A stretch of DNA of 64,000 nucleotides, taken from Christensenellaceae bacterium (GTDB taxonomy: Bacteria > Bacillota > Clostridia > Christensenellales > Aristaeellaceae). The stretch is taken from contig JAFLST010000004.1 in the NCBI GenBank assembly GCA_022510815.1, positions 62,001 to 126,000 on the forward strand, written 5' to 3'. The notes under the pieces were generated by a model. That model searched no databases. It was not told the DNA's origin and saw only the letters and a list, made by a program, of their open reading frames with translations. The translations under genes and the position numbers were made by a program. Below, piece after piece: positions 23,919-33,071 of the stretch. Every line of letters begins with the position of its first letter. Position 1 is the first letter of the stretch.

Positions 23919-26489
23919 ATGAACAACAAGCGGATTCTGTCGGAAAAAAATCTTGCGGCAACACTCCTGCTCGTCTCGCTGGTGGCGGCGCTGCTGCTGG
24001 TGACCTATGCGCAGATCGAAACCATTATCGAAGATCGCTGCCTGAGCCGTATGGAGGAGGCGGTGAACACCGTTCTGGAGGAGATCACCGCCAAGCTCAA
24101 CCGGGACAGCCGCCTGCTCAACGCCGCGGCCACCGTCATCACCAACACCGATGACTTCACCCCCGAGGCGTTGATCCAGACGATGAACAGCTTCGCGCCG
24201 CTGCTGGAGACCATGCGCGTGCGCGTCCTTCTGCCGGACAACACGATCGTCAAGTCAGAAGGCGTCATCCTTGACGGCACAGGCATCGTTTCCTTTGCTG
24301 CTGAGGCGCCGCTGGGCGAGCATGTCTCTGACCGCATGAACAGCGTTGAAGAAGACAACATGCTGGTGCTGCGTCACTTCATCCCCATCGTCAAAGACGG
24401 CGAGACCGTCGCGATGCTCTATGGCCTGACCAACCTCGATGAGCTGCCGCAGGTGATGTCCATCAGCAATATTTACGAGGGCAACGCCTACGCTTACATC
24501 ATTGACACGGCAACGGGCGACTACATTCTGGACACCCGTCACCCCAACCTTGGCAACATCAAAGATCTGCGCGATCTGAAGGTCAAGGACAGCATGAGCT
24601 GGAACGACCGCATCGCCAATCTGCTGGCAGGGGGCAAGGGCTACACCGTCTATTTTTCCCAGACGACCAATGACTGGCAGCATCTCACCTATGCTCCGTC
24701 GGGCATCAACCAGTGGTCCATCGGCATCTCCATTCCCGAGGATGAGGTCTTTGCGAGCCTCTACGCCATCCGCAGCGTCTGCCTGCTGGTCGGCCTGCTC
24801 ATCGCGCTGTGTCTGGGCGCTTACGTCATCTGGATGCACAAAAACGCCAAGAACACTGTCAATCAGGCTGTAGAGCGCGCCGTGCTGGAGGAGAAGCTGC
24901 ACAAGGCCGAGGCCGCCGAAAAGGCCAAGACAGCCTTCCTCTCCAACATGTCCCATGACATCCGCACGCCCATGAACGCCATCATCGGCTTCACCACGCT
25001 GGCGGAGACCAACATCGACAACAAGGAGCGCGTGCAGGAGTATCTGGCGAAGATTCTCTCCTCCAGCAACCACCTGCTCTCCCTCATCAACGACATTCTG
25101 GACATGAGCCGCATCGAGTCCGGCAAGCTCAACATTCAGGAAAAGGAGTGCTCCATCTCCGACATCTTCCGGGACATGCGCAACATCATCCAGACCCAGA
25201 TGCATTCCAAGCAGCTCAACTTCTTCATGGATACCATGGACGTGATCGACGAGCACATTTACTGCGATAAGCTGCACCTCAATCAGGTGCTTTTGAACCT
25301 GCTCTCCAACGCCATCAAGTTCACGCCTCCCGGCGGCTCCGTGTCGCTGATGATCCGCCAGAAGCCCGGCGCGCCCAAGGGCTACGGCTCCTATGAGCTG
25401 CGTGTCAAGGATACGGGCATCGGCATGAGCGCCGAGTTTGCCACGCGCATCTTTGAGCCCTTCGAGCGTGAGCGCACCTCCACCGTCAGCGGCATTCAGG
25501 GCACCGGCCTGGGCATGGCGATCACCAAGAGCATCATCGACACCATGGGCGGCACCATCGAGCTGGTGACCGAACAGGGCAAGGGCACCGAGTTCATCAT
25601 CAATCTGGATTTCCGCCTCCAGTCCGAGACCCGGCCCACGGAGCCTATCCCCGAGCTGCAGGGCCTGCGGGCGCTGGTGGTGGATGACAACTTCTCCACC
25701 TGCGACAGCGTGACCAAGATGCTCGTGCAGATCGGCATGCGCTCCGAGTGGACGCTCTACGGCAAGGAAGCCGTGCTCCGGGCAAGGCAGGCCGTTGAGA
25801 TGGCTGACCCCTTCTACGCCTACATCATCGACTGGGCGCTGCCCGACCTGAGCGGCCTCGAAGTCGTGCGGCAGGTTCGCGCCTTCGCGGGCGAGAACGT
25901 GCCCATCGTCATCCTGACGGCCTACGACTGGTCCGCCATTGAGGACGAAGCCCGGGCTGCTGGTGTGACCGCTTTCTGCAGCAAACCGCTGTTCATCTCT
26001 GAGCTGCGGGATACGCTGGTCTATGCCCTCGGCAAGGAAACAGCCAGCGAAGACGAGCCCATCCTCCCCGAAACCGCCGAGGAGCTCAAGGGCACGCGGC
26101 TGCTGCTGGTCGAGGACAACGAGCTGAACCGCGAGATCGCCGAGGAGCTGCTGACCGAGAGCGGCTTTGTGATCGAGAGCGCGGAGGACGGTTCCATCGC
26201 CGTGGAGAAGGTCAAGGCTTCGGAGCCCGGGTATTACAGGCTGATCCTGATGGACGTGCAGATGCCCATCATGAATGGCTACGCGGCCACGCGGGCCATC
26301 CGCTCGCTGGAGAACCCCGCGCTGGCAAGCATCCCGATCATTGCCATGACGGCCAACGCCTTCGACGAGGATCGCCGCGAGGCCCTTGAAAACGGCATGA
26401 ACGCCCATGTCGCCAAGCCCATCGACGTCGACAAGCTCATCGGCGCCATCCATGACGTTCTCGCCCCCAAAAAGCCGGAGGAAGGGTAA
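23919..26489 (+). CDS. Hybrid sensor histidine kinase with two receiver domains
   Basis: 856 residues. Transmembrane segment 1 at about 12-33, an extracellular Cache-like sensor domain to about 280 (NIYEGNAYAYIIDTATGDYILDT, then WSIGISIPEDEVFASL), transmembrane segment 2 at about 288-306, HisKA with the phospho-histidine in FLSNMSHDIRTPMNAIIGF, an HATPase domain (NLLSNAIKFTPPGGS, KDTGIGMS, GTGLGMAI), receiver 1 (LVVDDNFST, aspartate in YIIDWALPDLSG) and receiver 2 (LLVEDNELN, aspartate in LILMDVQMPIMNGY). No Hpt domain is visible. The signal and output are unknown. It is 6 bases ahead of topB. The ATG at 23919 follows GGAGG at 12 bases. Confidence 0.93.
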   Translation: MNNKRILSEKNLAATLLLVSLVAALLLVTYAQIETIIEDRCLSRMEEAVNTVLEEITAKLNRDSRLLNAAATVITNTDDFTPEALIQTMNSFAPLLETMRVRVLLPDNTIVKSEGVILDGTGIVSFAAEAPLGEHVSDRMNSVEEDNMLVLRHFIPIVKDGETVAMLYGLTNLDELPQVMSISNIYEGNAYAYIIDTATGDYILDTRHPNLGNIKDLRDLKVKDSMSWNDRIANLLAGGKGYTVYFSQTTNDWQHLTYAPSGINQWSIGISIPEDEVFASLYAIRSVCLLVGLLIALCLGAYVIWMHKNAKNTVNQAVERAVLEEKLHKAEAAEKAKTAFLSNMSHDIRTPMNAIIGFTTLAETNIDNKERVQEYLAKILSSSNHLLSLINDILDMSRIESGKLNIQEKECSISDIFRDMRNIIQTQMHSKQLNFFMDTMDVIDEHIYCDKLHLNQVLLNLLSNAIKFTPPGGSVSLMIRQKPGAPKGYGSYELRVKDTGIGMSAEFATRIFEPFERERTSTVSGIQGTGLGMAITKSIIDTMGGTIELVTEQGKGTEFIINLDFRLQSETRPTEPIPELQGLRALVVDDNFSTCDSVTKMLVQIGMRSEWTLYGKEAVLRARQAVEMADPFYAYIIDWALPDLSGLEVVRQVRAFAGENVPIVILTAYDWSAIEDEARAAGVTAFCSKPLFISELRDTLVYALGKETASEDEPILPETAEELKGTRLLLVEDNELNREIAEELLTESGFVIESAEDGSIAVEKVKASEPGYYRLILMDVQMPIMNGYAATRAIRSLENPALASIPIIAMTANAFDEDRREALENGMNAHVAKPIDVDKLIGAIHDVLAPKKPEEG

Positions 26490-26495
26490 TCAAGC

Positions 26496-28679
26496 ATGGG
26501 ACATACCGTTGTCATCGCCGAGAAGCCCAGCGTGGGGCGGGACATCGCACGGGTGCTGGGCTGCCGGACGCGGGGCGAAGGGTGTCTCACCGGCGGTGAC
26601 TGGATCGTCACTTGGGCGGTCGGGCACCTTGTGACGCTGGTCGAGCCCGACGAGCTGGACGAAAGATACAAGCGCTGGCAGATGAGCACGCTGCCCATCC
26701 TGCCCGAGGATATTCCGCTCAAGGTGATCTCCTCCTCCCGCAAGCAGTTTCAGATCGTCAAGAAACTCATCTGCGACAGCGACACCGATCGGCTGATCTG
26801 CGCGACGGACGCGGGACGCGAGGGCGAGCTGATCTTCCGTTACATCTACATGAAAAGCGGCTGCAAGAAGCCCTTTGACCGGCTGTGGATTTCCTCCATG
26901 ACCGACGAGGCCATTCAGGAGGGCTTCCGGCAGATTCGCCCCGGCGCGCAGTACGACGGTCTGTTTCGCTCGGCGCAGTGCCGCTCTCAGGCGGACTGGC
27001 TGGTAGGCATGAACGCCAGCCGGGCCTTCACGCTGCGGTACGATACGCTGCTCTCCGTGGGCAGGGTGCAGACCCCGACGCTCGCCATCCTTGTCAAGCG
27101 CCGCAAGGAGATCGAGCAGTTCAAGCCGGAGGAATATGCCACGGTGACCGCCGACTTTGGCGACTACAAGGGCATGTACTTCTCCGAGAAGCTCGACCCT
27201 GACACCCACATCCCGAAGCCTGAGGAGGCCAAGCGCATCGCCGATGACGTCAAGGGCCGGCAGGCCACCGTTCGCTCCGCTGAAACCACCCGCAAGCGCG
27301 ACCTGCCGCCCCAGCTCTACGATCTGACCAGCCTGCAGCGGGACGCCAACCGCCTGTTGGGCTTCACCGCAGACAAGACGCTCAAGCTGGCCCAGAGTCT
27401 CTACGAGACCCGCAAGGCCCTCACCTATCCGCGCACCGATAGCCGCCACCTGCCGCCAGACATGATCCCCCGGGTCGTGCAGACCATGAAGCTGCTCCCC
27501 GACAGCTATCAGGCGCTGGTTCCCGGCGCGCTGCCGAACGGGAAGCTGCCCGTCACGAAGCGCACCGTTGACGAGACGAAGGTCACCGACCACCACGCCA
27601 TTATCCCCACGGCGAAAAAGGTCGATCCGGCGACCTTCCCGGAGGATGAGCGGCGGCTCTATGATCTGGTGGCCCGGCGAATGCTGGCGGCCTTCTATCC
27701 GCCCTGCGAGTATGACGCGACGAAGGTCATCACGCAGGTGGATGAGCACAGCTTCCGCACCAATGGCAGAACGGTGCTTGCCAACGGCTGGAAGGATGTT
27801 CCGCCGCTGGAAAACCCGCCCAAGCCCCGGAAAAAGGCCAAAGCTGCCGACGAGGAGGACGAAGCCGTTCTCCCGCCGCTCAGCGCCGGCGACACGCGCA
27901 CCGTAAAAGACGCCGCCATTCAGCAGGACAAGACGAAGCCGCCCAGCATGCACACCGACGCCAGCCTGCTCGCCGCCATGGAGAACGCCGGGCGCGAGCT
28001 GGAGGACGAAGAGCTGCAGCGGCAGATGAAGGGCAGCGGCATCGGCACCCCGGCAACCCGCGCAGCCATCATTGAACGGCTGATGCAGGTGGGGTATGCG
28101 CAGCGCAAGGGCAAGACCATCGCCGCCACGGACAAGGGCGTGCAGCTCATCGACATCATGCCGCAGGAGATCGCCTCGCCGGAGATGACGGGCCGCTGGG
28201 AGCTGGCACTGGACAGGATCACTGACGGACAGCAGGACGCGGCAAAATTCATGGAGAGTATCCGGCGGTTCTCGACCTTTCTGGTCGACTACGCCCGCAC
28301 CAACGACAAGCAGGCCTCCTTCCCGGAGGAAGACCGTCGGCGCAAGGGCAAGGGCCGCGGCAAGGCATTCCCCTCCAAGCCTGTTGAAGGCGCGGTTTGT
28401 CCTGTCTGCGGGCAGGGCGGCGTGGTGGAAACGCAGCTGGCCTTTTCATGTTCGCGGACGTCCGACGGCTGCCACTTCACGCTCTGGAAGGACTGTCTCA
28501 CCCGCGGCGGCGGCCCGGAGCTAACGGACAAGCTGATTCGCCTGCTGCTGGAAAAGCGAACGCTGCAGGGCTCCACAGGCGTGGTATCGCTCGCGGACGG
28601 ACGGATCGCTTTCCAGCCCAACGACCGTCCAGAACCCACGGTCAGCCGGAGCATCCTCTATCAGAAAACCCGCCGCTGA
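26496..28679 (+). CDS. topB: DNA topoisomerase III (type IA)
   Basis: 727 residues. TOPRIM domain with VVIAEKPSVGRDIARVLG and the metal block CATDAGREGELIFRYIY, then the central domain with SVGRVQTPTLAILV and the catalytic tyrosine in ALTYPRTDSRHLP. A Cys-rich zinc-ribbon-like end (VCPVCGQGGVVETQLAFSC) follows. It relaxes and decatenates DNA through a single-strand break. Firmicutes often carry extra topB copies on mobile elements, but no element boundaries are seen here. Confidence 0.96.
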   Translation: MGHTVVIAEKPSVGRDIARVLGCRTRGEGCLTGGDWIVTWAVGHLVTLVEPDELDERYKRWQMSTLPILPEDIPLKVISSSRKQFQIVKKLICDSDTDRLICATDAGREGELIFRYIYMKSGCKKPFDRLWISSMTDEAIQEGFRQIRPGAQYDGLFRSAQCRSQADWLVGMNASRAFTLRYDTLLSVGRVQTPTLAILVKRRKEIEQFKPEEYATVTADFGDYKGMYFSEKLDPDTHIPKPEEAKRIADDVKGRQATVRSAETTRKRDLPPQLYDLTSLQRDANRLLGFTADKTLKLAQSLYETRKALTYPRTDSRHLPPDMIPRVVQTMKLLPDSYQALVPGALPNGKLPVTKRTVDETKVTDHHAIIPTAKKVDPATFPEDERRLYDLVARRMLAAFYPPCEYDATKVITQVDEHSFRTNGRTVLANGWKDVPPLENPPKPRKKAKAADEEDEAVLPPLSAGDTRTVKDAAIQQDKTKPPSMHTDASLLAAMENAGRELEDEELQRQMKGSGIGTPATRAAIIERLMQVGYAQRKGKTIAATDKGVQLIDIMPQEIASPEMTGRWELALDRITDGQQDAAKFMESIRRFSTFLVDYARTNDKQASFPEEDRRRKGKGRGKAFPSKPVEGAVCPVCGQGGVVETQLAFSCSRTSDGCHFTLWKDCLTRGGGPELTDKLIRLLLEKRTLQGSTGVVSLADGRIAFQPNDRPEPTVSRSILYQKTRR

Positions 28680-28696
28680 ATTCGCCGATTTATCCC

Positions 28697-28725
28697 TTGC
28701 GTTCAGGCCAATTCTACCCTATAAT
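28697..28725 (+). promoter_or_regulatory. Promoter of pepF
   Basis: -35 TTGCGT (28697-28702), 17 bp spacer, -10 TATAAT (28720-28725), about 45 bp before the pepF start. Confidence 0.78.
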
Positions 28726-28770
28726 ATTCATGATAACCATCCCCAGATGAAGGAAGAAAGAAGGCTTATT

Positions 28771-30558
28771 ATGGCAAGCGAAATCCGTACCCGCGATCAG
28801 ATTGACCCGCGTTATCAGTGGGACCTGACGCATATTTTCCCCTCTGACGAGGCATGGGAAGCCGCTTTGACGGAGCTCGCGGAAGAAGCGAAGCGCTGCG
28901 CCGGCTGGAACGGCAAGGTGGCGGAGAACCCCAAGCAGGCCATCCGCGACATCTTTGCCCTTGACGAGCACGCCGAACCCGTCCGCTGCTATGCCTTTCT
29001 GCGCAAGGAGACCGACAACGCCGACGAGACCGCTCAGGCGCTGATGGCGCGTGTATCCGCTCTGGGCGTCGAGCTGAGCACCGCCGTTTCTTTCCTTGAG
29101 CCCGAGCTGAACGAGCTGCCAGACGAAGACCTTACAGCGCTGATGAACGACCCGGAGATGGCCGACTACAGCGAGTTCCTGCGCGGCCTTCTGCGCATGA
29201 AGGCCCATGCCCTGCCCAAGGATCAGGAGCGCCTGATGTCCATGATGGGCGAAGTGACCCGGGTATCCAACAATGTGTTCGACATGCTCACCGGCGTGGA
29301 CATGAAGTTCCCCGATGTGGTTATGCCCGACGGTTCCACCCGCCCGCTGACCGAAGGCACCTACTCCGCCTTCATTCGTCATCCCGACCGCGACGTACGC
29401 CGTCAGGCCTTCGAGGGCATCATGGGCACCTATGACAAGATGGGCGCCACCATCGCCGCGACCTATGGCGGACGCGTCAAGACCGACGTTTTTCTTGCCC
29501 GGGCACGGAACTACGCCTCCGCCCGCGCGGCCAAGATGGAACCCCTCGAAATTCCGGAATCCGTCTACGACAACCTGATCGATGTCATCCACGAAAATCT
29601 GCCCACGCTGAACGAGTACCTGCAGCTCCGCAAGGAGAAGATGGGGCTCGACGAGCTGCACATGTACGACCTGTACACGCCGCTGGTTACGGACGTGGAC
29701 ATGACCCTCCCCTATGACAAGGCCTACGATCTGGTGCTGGAAGGCCTGCAGCCCATGGGCGAGGACTACGTTGCCAAGCTGCGCGAGGCCCGCACCGGCG
29801 GCTGGATTGACGTCTATCCCTCCAAGAACAAGTCTTCCGGCGCGTTCTCGATGGGCACCATGGGCAAGGTGCACCCCTATGTGCTGCTCAATCACAACGA
29901 CAACCTTGCCGATACCTTCACCATCGCTCATGAGCTGGGCCACTCCATGCACAGCTTCTACTCCAACCAGACGCAGCCGCAGCCCAAGGCGGACTACAGC
30001 CTGTTTGTGGCGGAAGTTGCCTCCACCTGCAACGAGGCCGTCATGATGCGGCACCTGCTGAATACCCTGACCGACAGGAAAGCCCGGGCTTACCTGCTGA
30101 ACCACCGGCTCGAGCAGTTCCGCACGACCTGCTTCCGTCAGACGATGTTCGCGGAGTTCGAGCGCATCAGCCACAACATGGCCGAGACGAACCAGCCCCT
30201 CACCCGCACCGCCCTGACGGACGCCTATTACAAGCTGAACCAGCAGTTCTACGGCGGCGCCTGCGAGGTGGACAAGCTGATCGGCGCGGAATGGATGCGC
30301 ATTCCGCACTTCTACCGGCCCTTCTATGTCTATGTCTACGCGACAGGCCTGTGCGCCGCTGTGACGCTGTCCGCGAAGATCCTCACGGAGGGCGAAAGCG
30401 CCGTACGCGACTACCGCAAGTTCCTCTCTGCCGGCTGCTCCGTGCCGCCCATCGAGGCGCTCAAGCTCGCAGGCATCGACATGTCCAGCCCCGAACCCAT
30501 CCGCCGCGCAATGGAAGTCTTTAAGGAAACGCTGGCGGAGTTCAAGACGGTTCTGTAA
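28771..30558 (+). CDS. pepF: Oligoendopeptidase F
   Basis: 595 residues, M3B family zinc metallopeptidase that cleaves short peptides in the cytoplasm. The zinc motif is in FTIAHELGHSMHSFYS, with the third ligand region in FVAEVASTCNEAVMM downstream. N-terminal DPRYQWDLTHIFPSDEAWEA is typical. The ATG at 28771 is preferred (AAGAAGG about 6 bases upstream) over the earlier in-frame ATG at 28747. It has its own promoter and a strong terminator. Confidence 0.95.
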   Translation: MASEIRTRDQIDPRYQWDLTHIFPSDEAWEAALTELAEEAKRCAGWNGKVAENPKQAIRDIFALDEHAEPVRCYAFLRKETDNADETAQALMARVSALGVELSTAVSFLEPELNELPDEDLTALMNDPEMADYSEFLRGLLRMKAHALPKDQERLMSMMGEVTRVSNNVFDMLTGVDMKFPDVVMPDGSTRPLTEGTYSAFIRHPDRDVRRQAFEGIMGTYDKMGATIAATYGGRVKTDVFLARARNYASARAAKMEPLEIPESVYDNLIDVIHENLPTLNEYLQLRKEKMGLDELHMYDLYTPLVTDVDMTLPYDKAYDLVLEGLQPMGEDYVAKLREARTGGWIDVYPSKNKSSGAFSMGTMGKVHPYVLLNHNDNLADTFTIAHELGHSMHSFYSNQTQPQPKADYSLFVAEVASTCNEAVMMRHLLNTLTDRKARAYLLNHRLEQFRTTCFRQTMFAEFERISHNMAETNQPLTRTALTDAYYKLNQQFYGGACEVDKLIGAEWMRIPHFYRPFYVYVYATGLCAAVTLSAKILTEGESAVRDYRKFLSAGCSVPPIEALKLAGIDMSSPEPIRRAMEVFKETLAEFKTVL

Positions 30559-30565
30559 CACCCGC

Positions 30566-30600
30566 AAGGTGGAAGCGGTCATGCAAGCCGCTTCCACCTT
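30566..30600 (+). terminator. Stem-loop terminator after pepF
   Basis: A perfect 13-bp stem, AAGGTGGAAGCGG (30566-30578) with CCGCTTCCACCTT (30588-30600), starting 8 bases after the pepF stop. The following tract (CTCTGTCT) is only partly T-rich. Confidence 0.7.
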
Positions 30601-30695
30601 CTCTGTCTGGCCTAAGCGTGTGCTTATTTTGATAACATGTGCTTTTTTGCGTCAAAAAATCATATTTCATCATCATTATAGTAGGAGGTACTTCC

Positions 30696-31529
30696 ATGGC
30701 TGCGACACGGCCCATCCGGCAGCGCAATGATCTTTTCCAGCGCTATGAAACGCTCCGGCGCAACCGGGAAAAGCGCACCCATCAGCGGCTGTTCTTTCTG
30801 GAGGGCGTGCACCCTGTGGAGCAGGCCATCGCCGCCGGGGAGCAGTTCCTCTCCATCGCCTACGCGGAGGACAAGCGCCTCTCAGGCTGGGCGCAGGACA
30901 TGCTGCGCCGGGCTGATCCCGAGGAGCTGCATCCCATGCCCGCAGCGCTGATGGCCGAGCTGTCCGACCGGGACGATCCCTGTGAACTGATCTGCCTCGT
31001 GCGTCAGCGCATGGACGGCGCGGAGCGGATACGGGAGGCTGTCCGGCAGGCCACGACTCCCCTGCTGGTCATCTGCGACAGACCGTCCTCGCCGGGCAAT
31101 CTGGGCACAATCGTCAGATCCGCGGATGCTTTCGGCGCTTGCGGCGTGCTGCTCACGGGGCACAGCGCGGACTTCTATGATCCTCAGTGCATCCGTGCCA
31201 GCATCGGGACAGTGTTTCATGTTCCCTTTTATGCCCTTGGCTCCACGGAGGAAGCAGTCTCCTTCCTGCGCGGCCTCCCGGCGGAGCTGCAAATTGTCGG
31301 CACCAGCGCCCACGGCGCAGCCAGCCTGCACGAGGCAGATTTCACCCGCCCGACGGCCCTGATCGTCGGCAACGAGACCTTTGGCATGAGCCGCGCATGG
31401 AAGGAAGCCAGTGATCTGCTGCTGCGCATTCCGATTTACGGCGCGGCCAGTTCGCTCAATGTTGGCAGCGCGGCGAGCATCTGTCTCTACGAGATTGCCC
31501 GGCAGCGCGATTTCGACGGACACCGATAA
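30696..31529 (+). CDS. TrmH/SpoU family RNA 2'-O-methyltransferase
   Basis: 277 residues. An N-terminal substrate-binding domain (RHEKRTHQRLFFLEGVHPVEQAI-like) is followed by the knotted SPOUT domain: motif 1 in SPGNLGTIVRSADAFGA, motif 2 in ALIVGNETFGMS, motif 3 in AASSLNVGSAASICLYEI. It methylates a ribose of rRNA or tRNA; RlmB-like is plausible. ATG at 30696 follows TAGGAGG, so the 19 upstream codons are excluded. The two small acidic genes follow in the same direction. Confidence 0.92.
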   Translation: MAATRPIRQRNDLFQRYETLRRNREKRTHQRLFFLEGVHPVEQAIAAGEQFLSIAYAEDKRLSGWAQDMLRRADPEELHPMPAALMAELSDRDDPCELICLVRQRMDGAERIREAVRQATTPLLVICDRPSSPGNLGTIVRSADAFGACGVLLTGHSADFYDPQCIRASIGTVFHVPFYALGSTEEAVSFLRGLPAELQIVGTSAHGAASLHEADFTRPTALIVGNETFGMSRAWKEASDLLLRIPIYGAASSLNVGSAASICLYEIARQRDFDGHR

Positions 31530-31547
31530 CACAAGGAGGAAAGCGTC

Positions 31548-31889
31548 ATGATGAACGGCTACGACAAGCAGGAAGCCCTCGAGTTTATGGTGAAGCGCAT
31601 TCACGCCAAGGATCATCCGGAGCTGACCGGGCGGATCGAGTCACTCATCAGTCAGGCCATCGACGCGGACATGGCTTACATGCACGATACGGGCGTGCTG
31701 GACGAGGACGGCAATGCCGGCGAAGGATACTACGAAGACGATGAGGCCTTCGAGTTCATCGTCGACACCCTTGCCGACAGGAATGAATTGTCCGGCGATG
31801 AAGCCGTCAAGATGGCTTCCCTGATCGCCGAATACATGGACCTGCAGCAGGCGTATCTGGAACGCATGGGTCTGGTGGACTGGGAATAA
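31548..31889 (+). CDS. Small acidic protein of unknown function, paralogue 1
   Basis: 113 residues, acidic and helical, no signal or membrane segment, no cysteines. It aligns along its length with the next gene: GYDKQEALEFMVKRI against GYQKAEAVSLILSRL, LTGRIESLISQAIDADMAYM against LTEEMLEPLIQQCVDADFDYM, and IAEYMDLQQAYLERMGL against VDDYMDYNRSYLELHGL. I do not recognise the family. It follows the methyltransferase gene by 18 bases with AAGGAGG before the ATG. Confidence 0.7.
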   Translation: MMNGYDKQEALEFMVKRIHAKDHPELTGRIESLISQAIDADMAYMHDTGVLDEDGNAGEGYYEDDEAFEFIVDTLADRNELSGDEAVKMASLIAEYMDLQQAYLERMGLVDWE

Positions 31890-31900
31890 AGGAGCCATCC

Positions 31901-32278
31901 ATGCTGAAAGGCTATCAAAAGGCAGAAGCCGTTTCGCTGATTCTCAGCCGCCTCTATCCCGAGGACTACCCCGCGCTGACAGAGGAAATGCTCGAGCCGC
32001 TGATTCAGCAGTGCGTCGATGCCGACTTTGACTATATGATCGCGCATGACATACTTCAGCCTGACGGCAGCGACGGCGACTGCTATTACAACAAGCGCAA
32101 CGCCCACTGTCATATCATGTCGCTGCTCTACCAGAACAACGGTTTCACCGAGGACGATTTTGATGATCTTTATTGCCTCGTGGATGACTACATGGATTAT
32201 AACCGTTCGTACCTTGAATTGCACGGTCTTTCCTACCATGAGGATGAACGGATCGCAATAACCGGTATGGACTGGTAA
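31901..32278 (+). CDS. Small acidic protein of unknown function, paralogue 2
   Basis: 125 residues, paralogous to the gene just upstream (see positions listed there), starting 11 bases after its stop with GGAGCC-type site upstream. It differs by a central CYYNKRNAHCH segment with two cysteines and two histidines (about 61-71) and by a longer C-terminal tail. Both carry a D-x-D-G loop (DEDGNAGEG, QPDGSDGD) between two helical halves. A two-helical-bundle acidic protein is a reasonable guess; function unknown. Confidence 0.7.
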   Translation: MLKGYQKAEAVSLILSRLYPEDYPALTEEMLEPLIQQCVDADFDYMIAHDILQPDGSDGDCYYNKRNAHCHIMSLLYQNNGFTEDDFDDLYCLVDDYMDYNRSYLELHGLSYHEDERIAITGMDW

Positions 32279-32287
32279 AGCAAGGAC

Positions 32288-32319
32288 GCACCGAAGACGA
32301 TTCGGCGCGCCTCTTTTTT
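32288..32319 (+). terminator. Rho-independent terminator after the acidic tandem genes
   Basis: Stem GCACCGAA (32288-32295) with TTCGGCGC (32301-32308), one mismatch, then TTTTTT at 32314-32319. Confidence 0.72.
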
Positions 32320-33026
32320 GGGGAGCGTCAGAAAACGCCGAGAAATCCCGGAATTTAGGGAATCTCTTCAAACTGGGTGTCGCCGCAATGGATACAATTC
32401 CGGCGCTTCTCCCAGCCTGTTCCTTGGTGGACTCAATGGTGGTTTCTCAATCGGCATACCAGTGGCCAGCGCCGGAATCGCTTCACTTGCCACCGTCGCG
32501 CCGCAGACAGAGCACATCTACTCGCGCAGACCGGGCTTGAGGCAGGTCGACTCTCAGGTTACGGTCCATTCTGCAGGACGGTGATCAAGACCCGCAATGG
32601 TCTCCATATCGAGCGAGCATTGCAGCTATCGCAATATTTTCCCCGTCTGCCGGGAAGTTCGCTGGCATGGCCGCATCGGGTCCGCCGGGTGTGTGATCTG
32701 TAGCGGATAGAATTCTACAATTCGCTTCTTGTATGCAGAATTCGCAAGGATATAAGACTGCTCCTTCACTTGTACATGTCGGATTCATAGTTTTCTTTTA
32801 TGCTTCCGAATATGTGTTGTAATGATGAACATCGTTATAACAGTTTTGCGTGTTTGCGCCGCCCTTCATATCTGACAAAATCCTGACCGGAAACAATCTT
32901 CAGACCGCTGCGGGGAGCCGATATTCCTGATATGCTTCACACTTGCTCTCCTCACGATAAGAAAACCGCGTATCGCTTGCTGGCGATCTGTCTTCAATCC
33001 CCTTTCAAAGACTAAGAAACTCCAGC
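32320..33026. other. About 700 bp without an intact gene, AT-richer decayed patch
   Basis: No convincing coding frame was found. Base composition shifts to lower GC than the surroundings, especially in 32700-33000. Part of it (32355-32517) reads as a broken zinc-ribbon gene on the minus strand. The stretch lies between two terminators, one from each side, and could be an old insertion scar. Confidence 0.5.
32355..32517 (-). pseudogene. Frameshifted short zinc-ribbon protein remnant
   Basis: Leftward translation from the ATG at 32517 begins MCSVCGATVASEAIPALATG, then runs out of frame. In another frame the end reads VHQGTGWEKRRNCIHCGDTQF followed by EEIP and a stop at 32355. A CxxC pair at each end is the layout of a small zinc ribbon. 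Start and end frames differ by one base, so the gene is broken, or it is chance. Confidence 0.4.
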
Positions 33027-33060
33027 AAAAAAGACGGCCTGTCCATCGACAGACCGTCTT
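33027..33060 (-). terminator. Rho-independent terminator after ftsZ
   Basis: Leftward stem AAGACGGTCTGTC (33060-33048) with GACAGGCCGTCTT (33043-33031), one mismatch, loop of 4, then six U (33032-33027). Confidence 0.9.
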
Positions 33061-33071
33061 TATCTTCCTGA

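Noticed and set aside
24255..26453. A 732-codon leftward frame opposite the hybrid kinase
   Set aside because: The rightward frame has histidine kinase, ATPase and two receiver motifs; the leftward one shows no domain.
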